Positions 53,282-61,359 of a stretch of DNA of 64,000 nucleotides are shown piece after piece (positions within the stretch are counted from its first letter, which is position 1; the number at the start of each line of letters is the position of its first letter). The notes beneath the pieces are model-generated. The model made no database searches and was not told where the DNA came from. It saw only the letters and a list, made by a program, of their open reading frames with translations. The stretch spans positions 116,891 to 180,890 of the forward strand of contig JAFWFS010000013.1 of NCBI GenBank assembly GCA_017515475.1, given 5' to 3'. A program made the translations under genes and the position numbers. The stretch comes from Erysipelotrichaceae bacterium (GTDB lineage: Bacteria > Bacillota_I > Bacilli_A > Erysipelotrichales > Erysipelotrichaceae).

Positions 53282-53596
53282 ATGATAAAGATATACAGCA
53301 GTGAGATGTGCCCGGACTGCCGGGATTTCAAGAAGAACCTTGACCGTTACAAGATCGCATATGAGATCATCGACATCAATTCAAGCCTGCGCGATCTCAA
53401 AGCCTTTCTGGCTTTAAGAGACGAGAGCTCCGTATTCGATCAGGTGAAAAAAGGCCATTCCATCGGCATACCCGCTCTTGTAAAACAAGACGGGTCCGTA
53501 AGTCTCGATTGGGCGGGATTCATCAGCGAAAACGGATTCGAGCCCTTCCATGAAGAGACAGGTCCGGCCTGTTCGATCGACGGAAAGAACTGTTAA
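53282..53596 (+). CDS. Glutaredoxin-like thiol protein
   Basis: 104 residues. KIYSSEMCPDCRDFKK (about 3-18) carries a CPDC redox motif in place of the usual CPYC, and GIPALVKQDGS (about 64) provides the cis-Pro. It ends with Cys residues (ACSIDGKNC) that may bind metal. Predicted cytoplasmic disulfide reductase or Fe-S/metal-handling protein. Confidence 0.8.
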   Translation: MIKIYSSEMCPDCRDFKKNLDRYKIAYEIIDINSSLRDLKAFLALRDESSVFDQVKKGHSIGIPALVKQDGSVSLDWAGFISENGFEPFHEETGPACSIDGKNC

Positions 53597-53625
53597 AAAA
53601 GAAGACTAGCTGTCTTCTTTTTCTT
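53597..53625 (+). terminator. Bidirectional terminator
   Basis: Stem AAAAGAAGAC / GTCTTCTTTT between converging genes, then TT. Confidence 0.75.
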
Positions 53626-54802
53626 TCAGTTCATTGATATAATCTTCGATCAGCCGGCTGGCAAAGGAGATCTCGGCATGTTTTGCCCTGGCTTTGATGC
53701 TTTCAGCCCTTTGTGAGACCCTTTGTGTCAGGTTGAGACCGCTGGAGACCGAGATCGAGAACGTCTTGGCAAGATCGATCGCGATCGATCTGGCAACGGA
53801 ATCCATTTCCGAGAGTTCCTTGATCACCTTCAACAAGACGCTCATACCGCCCGTCGCCAGCTGAGAGACGGATTCGATGCCGGCTTCATGGAAGGCTTTG
53901 AACAGTTCTTCAGTGAAGATCTCTTTCTGTTCATCGCTGGAGTCGTTCAGAAACTTCAGTAAGGCGATCCTGGTCTTGTCCGTCTGGAAAGAGTCGGAAT
54001 CCGCCCTGTCGATGCGGTTGACCTTGATCTGCCAGGTCATCATGCCGTGAGCTTCGACGATGTTTCTGGTCGTGACTTTGGCGATCGTGCGGGCCGGGCT
54101 CATCTCAAAGATCGTACCGACACCGTCTTTTTCCGGAACGATCAGCTGGTAACGGTCTTTGACCTTATTGAATTCGTTTTCGTCATACGAGCCCGGACGA
54201 AGACCCGGTCCGTCATTGGAGATGATCTGGATGATCCTGCTCCGTATGAGAGGCTTGCAATGAACGGCAGCATAGAGCGCAAGGTTGCCGCCCTTGGAAT
54301 GGCCGATGATCCTGTATTTGCGGAAAAGATTGAAGTGCCGGTTGACATAGGAGAGCGCATCGTCCTGCGAAGCGATCTTCTTGTATGCCAGATAGCAGTC
54401 TTCCTTCCAGCCGATGAGACTGTCATCCGTTCCCTTGAAACAGACGACTGTCGTGCGGTCGGGCAGGTCGACCATGAATGCGGCAAACTGCTCCGCCGTA
54501 CCTGCGTGTAACAGTGACTCATAATTGTATATGATGCAATCCCTGTAACGCGGTACATCTTTCATCGCCTGCAGTATCTGCACGGCGTCTTTGTTGTGGT
54601 GCTTTGAAAGATTCGCCGGATCCTTCATATCCTCAAAGTAACGCTCAGCGAGCTGCTGTATCGTGACCTTGTCATCTTTTTTCAGAACATTATCAAAATT
54701 CGCATAAATCAGCTGCGAGAATACAAGATTGTCCGCTTCATTGAAAGGATCGGATCTGAAACTCAGATCCCCTCTCAGCCTTATATAATCCAGTGCGTTC
54801 AT
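53606..54802 (-). CDS. Alpha/beta-hydrolase of the DUF2974 (Mbeg1-like) family
   Basis: 398 residues. Serine hydrolase elbow GHSKGGNLALYAA (about 166-178) and later Asp/His candidates (NDGPGLRPGSYDENEF, VEAHGMMTW) fit an esterase fold. DFxxLRGDLSF N-terminus is typical of the family. Function unknown in Firmicutes. C-terminal 100 residues are helical. The start codon sits directly after an inverted repeat. Confidence 0.75.
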   Translation of the reverse strand: MNALDYIRLRGDLSFRSDPFNEADNLVFSQLIYANFDNVLKKDDKVTIQQLAERYFEDMKDPANLSKHHNKDAVQILQAMKDVPRYRDCIIYNYESLLHAGTAEQFAAFMVDLPDRTTVVCFKGTDDSLIGWKEDCYLAYKKIASQDDALSYVNRHFNLFRKYRIIGHSKGGNLALYAAVHCKPLIRSRIIQIISNDGPGLRPGSYDENEFNKVKDRYQLIVPEKDGVGTIFEMSPARTIAKVTTRNIVEAHGMMTWQIKVNRIDRADSDSFQTDKTRIALLKFLNDSSDEQKEIFTEELFKAFHEAGIESVSQLATGGMSVLLKVIKELSEMDSVARSIAIDLAKTFSISVSSGLNLTQRVSQRAESIKARAKHAEISFASRLIEDYINELKEKEDS

Positions 54803-54834
54803 AAACCGTTTCTTTTCTTTACGGTTTCATTATA
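54803..54834 (-). promoter_or_regulatory. Inverted repeat and -10 before the DUF2974-type gene
   Basis: AAACCGT and ACGGTTT arms 11 nt apart at 54803-54827 lie between a TATAAT (54829-54834) and the ATG. The purine-rich spacer (AAAGAAAAGAA) is the only ribosome-site candidate. It may be an operator at +1. Confidence 0.4.
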
Positions 54835-54891
54835 CCAGCAAGCCCTCACTTTTTTAACAGAGGAAGAAGATACGTTTTTTCCGTTTTTGTA

Positions 54892-54920
54892 TTGTAAGAG
54901 AGAAAATACAGAGATATAAT
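54892..54920 (+). promoter_or_regulatory. Promoter of zinc-type efflux operon
   Basis: TTGTAA (54892-54897), 17-bp spacer, TATAAT (54915-54920). Confidence 0.7.
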
Positions 54921-54944
54921 ACATATGAACAGATGTTCATATGT
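54921..54944 (+). promoter_or_regulatory. SmtB/CzrA-type operator
   Basis: Perfect inverted repeat ACATATGAACA and TGTTCATATGT around GA, immediately after the -10, covering +1. This ATATGAACA-type palindrome is the known operator shape of zinc-responsive ArsR-family repressors, and such a repressor is the third gene of the operon. Confidence 0.85.
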
Positions 54945-54964
54945 TCATTATGGAGGAATCAGAT

Positions 54965-55183
54965 ATGAAAAAAACTTACAAGATCGACGTCGACTGCGCA
55001 AACTGTGCTAACAAGATGGAAGAAGCCGCTAAAAATACGGCCGGTGTCAAAAATGCCGTCGTCAATTTCATGACATTGAAGATGAGTGTCGAATTCGAAG
55101 AAGGAGCTGACGTCAAAGAAGTCATGAATGAAGTCCTCAAAAACTGCAAGAAAGCAGAATCCGACTGCGAGATCTTTCTATGA
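54965..55183 (+). CDS. Stand-alone heavy-metal-associated (HMA) domain protein
   Basis: 72 residues, one HMA domain with metal-binding CANC (DCANCANKMEE, about 10-20). Usually fused as the N-terminal domain of P1B ATPases, here it is separate and overlaps the ATPase gene by 4 nt. It would deliver metal to the pump. GGAGG precedes the ATG. Confidence 0.9.
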   Translation: MKKTYKIDVDCANCANKMEEAAKNTAGVKNAVVNFMTLKMSVEFEEGADVKEVMNEVLKNCKKAESDCEIFL

Positions 55184-57051
55184 ATAAGAAACAGAAAAGG
55201 AATCTCATAAGGATCCTTGTTTCGCTGTTTCTGATGATCGTGCTTCGTTTCCTGCCCATTGAAAATGAAGCGCTCCGTTTCGTTCTCTATATGATCCCCT
55301 ACCTGATCGTAGGCTATGATATACTGCGCAAAGCCTTCCTGAGCATCAGAAACAGGGAACCCTTCGATGAAAACTTCCTGATGTCCGTCGCCACGATCGG
55401 TGCGATCGCCTTGGGCGAGTACCATGAAGGCGTGGAAGTCATGCTGTTCTATCAGATCGGTGAATGGTTTCAATCCTATGCCGTGGGCAGATCGAGAAAG
55501 AATATCACCGCACTCATGGACATCACGCCGGAATATGCCAATCTGGAAACGGAGAACGGCATCGAGGAAGTCGACCCGAGCGATGTAAATATCGGTGATG
55601 TCTTCATCGTCAAAGTCGGCGAAAAGATCCCGCTTGACGGTGTGATCACACAAGGCAGCACATCATTGAACACTTCGGCACTGACCGGCGAATCCAAACC
55701 GAAAGATGTGACGATCGGCGATAAGGTCATCAGCGGATGCATCAACATGACTTCGGTCATCAAAGTAAAAGCGGAAAAGCTCTATGATGATTCGACCGTG
55801 GCCAAGGTCCTTGACCTGATTGAAAACGCCACATCCAACAAATCCAGATCGGAAGACTTCATCACGAAGTTTGCCAGATACTATACCCCGGCTGTCTGCT
55901 ACAGTGCTTTGGCCCTGGCTTTCCTGCCGCCACTATTCATCCGTTTCGTTCTTAACGGAACACCGGATCTGAGTACCTGGGTCTTCCGTGCATTGACCTT
56001 CCTTGTCATATCCTGTCCATGCGCACTGGTCATCTCGATCCCGCTCACCTTCTTTGCCGGGATCGGCGGAGCCTCCAAGGCAGGCGTACTGATCAAAGGT
56101 TCCAATTATCTCGAAGCTCTGTCCAAGGCACGTTATGTTGCCTTCGACAAGACCGGAACGGTCACGATGGGCGTCTTTGAAGTGACGACGATCCATAACT
56201 CTTCCTTAAGCAAGGATGAGCTTCTTGAATGTGCCGCCTATTGCGAAGCACTGTCCAACCATCCGATCGCCAGATCGATCATCAAAGAATACGGCAAGCC
56301 AATCGATAAATCGCGCATCTCTTCGATCAGAGAAGTCGCCGGCAAAGGCATCGAAGCTTTGATCGATGGCAAGAACATCTGCATCGGCAATGAGAAGCTG
56401 ATGAAAGATCACGGAGTGAAGATCACAGAATGCCATGAGAGCGGAACGATCGTCCATATCGCGATCGAAGGACGTTACGCCGGACACATCCACATCGGTG
56501 ACAGGATCAAGGCCAACGCGAAACAAGCCGTTTTTGATCTCAAGGCAAACGGCATAGCAAAAACGATCATGCTGACAGGCGATGAAGAAGCCGCGGCAGA
56601 AGAAGTTGCCGGAAAAGTCGGCATCGATGAGATCAAAGCCGGACTCCTGCCGCAGGACAAAGTCGGATGCCTTGAAGAAATACTGAAACAAAGAAATGAA
56701 AACGAAAGCGTCGTCTATGTCGGTGACGGCATCAACGATGCACCGGTCCTTTCTCTGGCAGACGTGGGTATCGCCATGGGGACTCTGGGTTCCGATGCGG
56801 CGATCGAAGCTGCCGATATCGTCTTGATGGATGATGATCCGCTCAAGATCGCCAAAGCGGTAAAGATCTCCCGCAAATGCATGGCCATCGTCTATCAGAA
56901 CATCACCTTTGCGATCGGTGTGAAGCTGCTCACGCTTCTCTTGTCAGCCTTTGGCAAAGCGGAAATGTGGATGGCGATCTTCGCCGATGTCGGTGTCATG
57001 GTGATCGCCGTGCTCAATGCCATCCGTGCTCTGGGGGTGAAAGACCTGTGA
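55180..57051 (+). CDS. zntA: P1B-2 type heavy-metal-exporting ATPase (Zn/Cd/Pb)
   Basis: Exports divalent soft metals. 623 residues, eight membrane helices. Metal-binding CPCAL (SCPCALVIS, about 285), phosphorylated Asp in DKTGTVT (about 325), HP motif in SNHPIARS (about 362), and GDGINDAP (about 513). Lys in GVKLLTLLL and Asp in FADVGVMV in the last helices match ZntA's metal site. The N-terminal HMA domain is missing and encoded by the gene before. Overlaps 4 nt with neighbours on both sides. Confidence 0.93.
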   Translation: MNKKQKRNLIRILVSLFLMIVLRFLPIENEALRFVLYMIPYLIVGYDILRKAFLSIRNREPFDENFLMSVATIGAIALGEYHEGVEVMLFYQIGEWFQSYAVGRSRKNITALMDITPEYANLETENGIEEVDPSDVNIGDVFIVKVGEKIPLDGVITQGSTSLNTSALTGESKPKDVTIGDKVISGCINMTSVIKVKAEKLYDDSTVAKVLDLIENATSNKSRSEDFITKFARYYTPAVCYSALALAFLPPLFIRFVLNGTPDLSTWVFRALTFLVISCPCALVISIPLTFFAGIGGASKAGVLIKGSNYLEALSKARYVAFDKTGTVTMGVFEVTTIHNSSLSKDELLECAAYCEALSNHPIARSIIKEYGKPIDKSRISSIREVAGKGIEALIDGKNICIGNEKLMKDHGVKITECHESGTIVHIAIEGRYAGHIHIGDRIKANAKQAVFDLKANGIAKTIMLTGDEEAAAEEVAGKVGIDEIKAGLLPQDKVGCLEEILKQRNENESVVYVGDGINDAPVLSLADVGIAMGTLGSDAAIEAADIVLMDDDPLKIAKAVKISRKCMAIVYQNITFAIGVKLLTLLLSAFGKAEMWMAIFADVGVMVIAVLNAIRALGVKDL

Positions 57052-57341
57052 ACAGAAAGATCGATGAAAATACCTTATATGATACGGCGGAACTGTTCAA
57101 GAACTTTTCCGATTCCACAAGGATCCGTATCCTGTATTGTCTCTTTGAAAAAGAAAGAAGCGTCACGGAGATCGCAGACCTCTTAAAGATGAATCAGTCC
57201 GCCATCTCACACCAGTTACGCTTCTTGAAAAACTCCAAGCTCGTCAAAAACCGCCGCGACGGCAAGACGATCTACTATTCCCTGGATGACGATCATGTCT
57301 ATAACATCATCTCCCAGGGGATCGAACACGTACAGGAATAA
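57048..57341 (+). CDS. ArsR/SmtB-family metal-responsive repressor, GTG start
   Basis: 97 residues; winged helix with ELFKNFSDSTRIRILYCL (about 15-32) and DNA-reading helix NQSAISHQLRFLKNSKLV (about 49-66). The alpha5 zinc site is intact: Asp81-x-His83 and His94-xx-Glu97, the SmtB pattern D-x-H-x10-H-x2-E. This predicts zinc (or cobalt/cadmium) as effector. GTG overlaps the ATPase stop as GTGA. It likely binds the operator at 54921-54944 and controls its own operon. Confidence 0.9.
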   Translation: MNRKIDENTLYDTAELFKNFSDSTRIRILYCLFEKERSVTEIADLLKMNQSAISHQLRFLKNSKLVKNRRDGKTIYYSLDDDHVYNIISQGIEHVQE

Positions 57342-57367
57342 GCAGTTTGAAACTGCTTATTTTTTTA
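57337..57367 (+). terminator. Terminator of the efflux operon
   Basis: Stem AAGCAGTT / AACTGCTT, three-base loop, then T run. Confidence 0.8.
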
Positions 57368-57369
57368 TG

Positions 57370-57397
57370 AAAAAGGAAGGAGCTTCATTCTCCTTCC
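57370..57397 (-). terminator. Terminator of the alpha/beta-hydrolase gene
   Basis: Stem GGAAGGAG / CTCCTTCC with TTTTTC downstream on the minus strand. Confidence 0.65.
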
Positions 57398-58320
57398 CCG
57401 ATATGTTCTTTCAGCCAGTTATACAGATCGACATAGACGATCTCTTTGTCCGTTTCGTTCAGGATCTCATGTCTGTCGTTTTCATACAGCTTGAGCTGAA
57501 TGTTTTTCACACCGACATCCTCAAGTGATTTGACGGAAGCCTCCACTTCCTTTCCGAACGATCCGACCGGATCATCTTTTCCGGAAACAAAGAAGATCGG
57601 CAGGTCCTTCGGGACCTTCTCCAGCAAAGACCTGTCATGTAAGCGGGATATGCCTTCAAACATCGAATAGTAACCGTTGAGCGTGAAAAGGAAGCTGCAG
57701 CGCGGTTCATTGACGTACCAGTCGACAAGGGCTTCGTCCTTGCTGAGCCAGTCCGCCCTCGTGCGAAGCGGTTCGAACTTCCTGCCATAGGAGCCGAAAG
57801 CGATGTTGTTGACGAAAGTCGAACGATACCTCCAGCCCTTGAAGGCGGCGATCAGTCTGCACAGGAACATGCCGGCCTTGACGGTGGAAAGCGCTTCGTA
57901 GCCCGTTCCCATGATGATGGCTCCATCCAGCTCGTTTCCGTATTCGCAAAGGTATTGCCTTGCATAGAAGGATCCCATGGAATGGCCCAAGAGGAAATAC
58001 GGAAGGCCGGGATACTTCTTTTTGGTGAGGATGGTGAGCTCATGCATATCATCCAGGACATGACGGTTGCCGTTTTCGCCGAAATAGCCCCAGTCATCTT
58101 CGCTGTTGACCGAGCCGCCGTGGCCTATATGGTCATTGCCGACGACCAGGATCCCCTTGGAATTGAGATATTTCGCAAAATCTTCATAGCGGTCGATGAA
58201 TTCGACCATGCCATGTGCGATCTGCAGTATTCCGATGATCCTGTCATCGGGAATATACTCCATGCTTCTGACATCGACTTCGCCGTTGCTGGAACGGAAT
58301 CGGAATTCGTTTTTTCTCAT
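57385..58320 (-). CDS. Alpha/beta-hydrolase, monoacylglycerol lipase/lysophospholipase-like
   Basis: 311 residues. Nucleophile Ser in LLGHSMGSFYARQYL (about 111), oxyanion region near HGMVEFIDRYEDFAKYL (about 35), Asp in SGKDDPVGSFG (about 252) and His in ENDRHEILNE (about 287) complete the triad. It lies 9 nt after the 135-residue protein gene, so the two share a transcript. Substrate: a glycerolipid is likely, not proven. Confidence 0.85.
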   Translation of the reverse strand: MRKNEFRFRSSNGEVDVRSMEYIPDDRIIGILQIAHGMVEFIDRYEDFAKYLNSKGILVVGNDHIGHGGSVNSEDDWGYFGENGNRHVLDDMHELTILTKKKYPGLPYFLLGHSMGSFYARQYLCEYGNELDGAIIMGTGYEALSTVKAGMFLCRLIAAFKGWRYRSTFVNNIAFGSYGRKFEPLRTRADWLSKDEALVDWYVNEPRCSFLFTLNGYYSMFEGISRLHDRSLLEKVPKDLPIFFVSGKDDPVGSFGKEVEASVKSLEDVGVKNIQLKLYENDRHEILNETDKEIVYVDLYNWLKEHIGEGE

Positions 58321-58329
58321 GTGACCCCC

Positions 58330-58737
58330 CTATCTGTCGATCTCGATCAGAGAAAACAGGACTTCTGCCGCTTTTAAGACGTCCTTTTCTTCTTTCACTT
58401 CTAGGATTCCTTCGGAAACGCTCATGAGACCTTCGATCTTTCCGCTTCGAGCGTCTCCTTGGTAAACAAGATCTTCGTCTTCCAGGATCAGTTTTCCATC
58501 TTCCCTTACCAGCGCACCTTCTTGTTTTCCTGCGGCATCATAGAAACGGACGGTATCTTTTGAAGCAGTGACATCTTTCTCCACATAAGCGATCTCAACA
58601 TCTTCTTTATCAAAGATCCGCGTACGGTATTTGAACGCAAAATCATAGATGCCCCAGAAACAAAGATCCCCTGTCTCACTTAAAAGCTCGGTTCTGTTTC
58701 TTTGGATCAGATCATTATATTTAAATATGAACTTCAT
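58330..58737 (-). CDS. Small protein of unknown function, possibly tubby/LURP-one-like
   Basis: 135 residues. The strand-rich layout (ETGDLCFWGIYDFAFKYRTRIFD, KDTVRFYDAAGKQEGALVRE shortened) with a C-terminal helix LKAAEVLFSLIEI suggests a closed beta-barrel of the LURP-one/tubby type. This is only a fold guess. Predicted leaderless mRNA (TAAAAT 6 nt before ATG). Confidence 0.45.
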   Translation of the reverse strand: MKFIFKYNDLIQRNRTELLSETGDLCFWGIYDFAFKYRTRIFDKEDVEIAYVEKDVTASKDTVRFYDAAGKQEGALVREDGKLILEDEDLVYQGDARSGKIEGLMSVSEGILEVKEEKDVLKAAEVLFSLIEIDR

Positions 58738-58743
58738 AAAACT

Positions 58744-58768
58744 ATTTTAACATACAAGAAAGTATAAT
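58744..58768. promoter_or_regulatory. Divergent leaderless promoter pair (58737 gene / AKR)
   Basis: Minus TAAAAT (58744-58749) and plus TATAAT (58763-58768) are each exactly 6 nt before their ATGs; start codons are 37 bp apart and neither has a ribosome site. Confidence 0.6.
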
Positions 58769-58774
58769 GAATTT

Positions 58775-59734
58775 ATGGAATACATCACATTAGGAAACTC
58801 CGATCTGAAGGTCTCGAGGCTGTGTCTTGGCTGCATGTCGTTCGGCGAAGCGGAAGAAGGCCAGTACCAGTGGACCCTGGGCTACGAGGATTCGGAAAAG
58901 ATCATTCACAAAGCATATGAGGCAGGCATCAACTTTTTCGATACCTCCAACAATTACTCCAACGGAACTTCCGAGATCTTCTTGGGCAAAGCGATAAAGA
59001 AGCTGGGAAGAGACAATGTCGTGATCGCAACGAAGTGCTATTTCAATCCGGGCAAGCTCTCTCCGGAGGCGATCCATCGCGAAGTGGAAGGCTCCCTGAA
59101 GCGTCTTGATACCGATCACATCGATCTTCTCGTCTTACACAGATACGACTACGATACGCCGGTGGAAGACACCTTGAAAGCACTGGATGAAGAAGTGAAA
59201 GCCGGACGCATCCGCTATTACGGGGCAAGTTCGATGTACGGCTACCAGTTTGCCGAATACTGCTACACCGCAAAAGAAAAAGGCTATCAGCCCTTCACTA
59301 CTTTACAGAACCACTACAACCTGATCTATCGCGAAGATGAGAGAGATCTCATCCCGGTGGCTGAAAAGTTCAATGTTTCCCGCACTTCCTTTGCGCCGTA
59401 CGCTGCCGGCCGTCTTTCCAGAAAAGACTGGGACTCCGATTCCAAACGTTCCGTCCTGGACCGTCAGGAAGGCACGAGATACGACAAGAACGAAGACTAT
59501 GACAGGCAGATCGCAAACAGAGTCTATGAGCTTTCTTTGAAGTATGGCGTGTCGATGGCCAACATCAATCTGGCCTGGCAGTATAAAAAAGGTGTTGCCG
59601 CACCGATCATCGGCATCACCAAAGAAAAGTATATCGACGATGCCCTCTCCTGCTTTATTGTCGATCTGAGCAACGAGGACATCCGATATCTGGAAGAACT
59701 CTATCTTCCTCACCCCATCACCTGCAACCGATAG
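58775..59734 (+). CDS. Aldo/keto reductase
   Basis: NADPH-dependent carbonyl reductase of 319 residues. Catalytic tetrad: Asp in FFDTSNNYSNG (about 51) with Tyr, Lys in VIATKCYFNPG (about 85), His in LLVLHRYDYDTP (about 118). C-terminal GITKEKYIDDAL binds the adenosine part. The layout fits the YajO/AKR11-type group. Substrate unknown. Confidence 0.9.
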   Translation: MEYITLGNSDLKVSRLCLGCMSFGEAEEGQYQWTLGYEDSEKIIHKAYEAGINFFDTSNNYSNGTSEIFLGKAIKKLGRDNVVIATKCYFNPGKLSPEAIHREVEGSLKRLDTDHIDLLVLHRYDYDTPVEDTLKALDEEVKAGRIRYYGASSMYGYQFAEYCYTAKEKGYQPFTTLQNHYNLIYREDERDLIPVAEKFNVSRTSFAPYAAGRLSRKDWDSDSKRSVLDRQEGTRYDKNEDYDRQIANRVYELSLKYGVSMANINLAWQYKKGVAAPIIGITKEKYIDDALSCFIVDLSNEDIRYLEELYLPHPITCNR

Positions 59735-59758
59735 TGACGTATGTCGCTATCTTTTTTT
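59730..59758 (+). terminator. Bidirectional terminator
   Basis: Stem GATAGTGAC / GTCGCTATC (one G-T pair), then seven Ts; spans the AKR stop. Confidence 0.8.
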
Positions 59759-60666
59759 TATTTCAGGTAACCATAGGAAAACAGATACGGATATAAGCCC
59801 ATCACGGCAAAGGAAGAAAGGCCATAGCGAAGGCTTCGAAGCAACAGGATGACCAGTTCCCGGTCGATCGGAAGATACGAATAGATCACTTCCATCGAAA
59901 AGCTTACCGCAAGGAAAAGGATACCGCCGATGATCGTTCTTAAGATCATCTTTTTATAGTCCTTCGTATTTTCAAAACCGATGTATCTGGCTTCAAAGCG
60001 TTCACCGGCCATGAAACCCAGGGCGATGCCGAAAACGGAGAAATAATCTTCGCTCCTGCAGAAAAAGACACCGGCCAGACCGATCGAAGCGATCAGCAGA
60101 TAAAGATCTTCGATCTTCATCCTGATAATGAGCCGATCGATCACAAGTACGGATACGATCCCCAATAGGATGCCGCACAGGACATCACTTGGATAATGGA
60201 CACCCAGGGCGAAACGCGAGATCCCCACCAAGGCGACCAGCAGGAAAGAAGCGATCCGCAGCTTCCGGTCGTTCTTGCGCATGTTCAAAGACATGGCAAA
60301 CGAAGAAACGCAGGAACTGTGCCCGCTTGGGAAAGAGTATCCCTGAACGATCGGATTATAGAGATCGTGTTCCGATTCGGGAGCTTTGAGACATTGGATC
60401 CGATCGTTTGCCATATAAGGACGAGGACGAAGGAAGATGTTTTTCAGCATGTTGTTGAAGATCTGCGTCGTCATGACGCAAAGGATCAGATATCTTCCTT
60501 GATCCTTTCTGTATCCCCAGTAGACGAAACCGATCACGGCTACCGCAAAGACAGGTTCGCCGAAGATAGTGAAAAACTGAAAAAGGCCTTTCAGAAAAGG
60601 CCATTTGCCGATCAGTTCCTGGATGGAAAGGATGAGTCCTGTTTCAAAATCCGAGTGAAAGATCAT
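59758..60666 (-). CDS. PAP2-family membrane phosphatase
   Basis: 302 residues, about eight membrane helices, with the acid-phosphatase motifs KNIFLRPRPY (about 73), PSGHSSCVSSF (about 114) and SRFALGVHYPSDV (about 150). Likely dephosphorylates an isoprenoid or phosphatidyl substrate at the membrane. It follows the GatD-like gene by 6 nt, so it belongs with the MurT-like/GatD-like pair. Undecaprenyl-pyrophosphate is one plausible substrate. Confidence 0.88.
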   Translation of the reverse strand: MIFHSDFETGLILSIQELIGKWPFLKGLFQFFTIFGEPVFAVAVIGFVYWGYRKDQGRYLILCVMTTQIFNNMLKNIFLRPRPYMANDRIQCLKAPESEHDLYNPIVQGYSFPSGHSSCVSSFAMSLNMRKNDRKLRIASFLLVALVGISRFALGVHYPSDVLCGILLGIVSVLVIDRLIIRMKIEDLYLLIASIGLAGVFFCRSEDYFSVFGIALGFMAGERFEARYIGFENTKDYKKMILRTIIGGILFLAVSFSMEVIYSYLPIDRELVILLLRSLRYGLSSFAVMGLYPYLFSYGYLK

Positions 60667-60672
60667 ATCCGT

Positions 60673-61359
60673 TTATTTTCTCTTCTTCAGCTCCTGAAGT
60701 GTCGTGTTATAGGCATCTTCTTCATACGGATATCCGATCTTTTCGTATCCGTCTTTCACAAGGAGTTTCACGATGGTCTCCATGAAAGAAGGATTTTTGA
60801 CTAAGATCGGACCGATGATATGCGTGCCGAAAAGATTATGAAGTCTGTAACCTTCATAGCTGTTGTCTTCCAGTGTCGTATGACGGAAGGAATAATCAAA
60901 GAGCTTTTCCTTTTCTCCGCCATGGATCAGAGTCGATTTATTGATGAAGCCGACGACTTCGCCGATCTCTTCATTGACGGCGATGACATCGCCCGTATAA
61001 CGCTTCTGCGTCGTTTCGACAGTAAAGTCGATGAGGTCGAGTGCCTTATGATCGTCGATCCTTTTCCCGCAGAGCTCCATCGCATTGCCGGTAAACAGGA
61101 TGACTTTTCCTTCATCGACGGCTTTCTTCAGATGATGGCGATACTTCATCAAGTCGTTCAAAGCGATGAGCTGGGCACTCTCCGTGCCCGAACCCATGTA
61201 GATCATATCGTAACGGGAAACATCGATACTTTCTTCGATCTCTTTTCTTTCGATCGTCACATCGGCCCCCTGATCTTCCAGATGTTTCTTCAGGACGGTT
61301 AGGTTGCCATATTCGCCATACAGGTTCATCAGGTTCGGGTAAAGATGCAAGATCCTCAT
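60673..61359 (-). CDS. GatD-like glutamine amidotransferase homologue without Cys-His dyad
   Basis: 228 residues with the GatD (lipid II isoglutaminyl synthase subunit) fold: LYPNLMNLYGEYGNL at the N-terminus, GSGTESAQL (about 57), and GTHIIGPILVKN near residue 186. From family knowledge, GatD has ICGGYQFLG with nucleophile Cys94 and GTYLHGPIL with His189. Here these read TGNAMELCG (Gly at the Cys position) and GTHIIGPIL (Ile at the His position). Both catalytic residues are gone. It still lies next to a MurT-like gene with 4-nt overlap (ATGA), so it is unlikely to be a stray relic. Confidence 0.75.
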   Translation of the reverse strand: MRILHLYPNLMNLYGEYGNLTVLKKHLEDQGADVTIERKEIEESIDVSRYDMIYMGSGTESAQLIALNDLMKYRHHLKKAVDEGKVILFTGNAMELCGKRIDDHKALDLIDFTVETTQKRYTGDVIAVNEEIGEVVGFINKSTLIHGGEKEKLFDYSFRHTTLEDNSYEGYRLHNLFGTHIIGPILVKNPSFMETIVKLLVKDGYEKIGYPYEEDAYNTTLQELKKRK

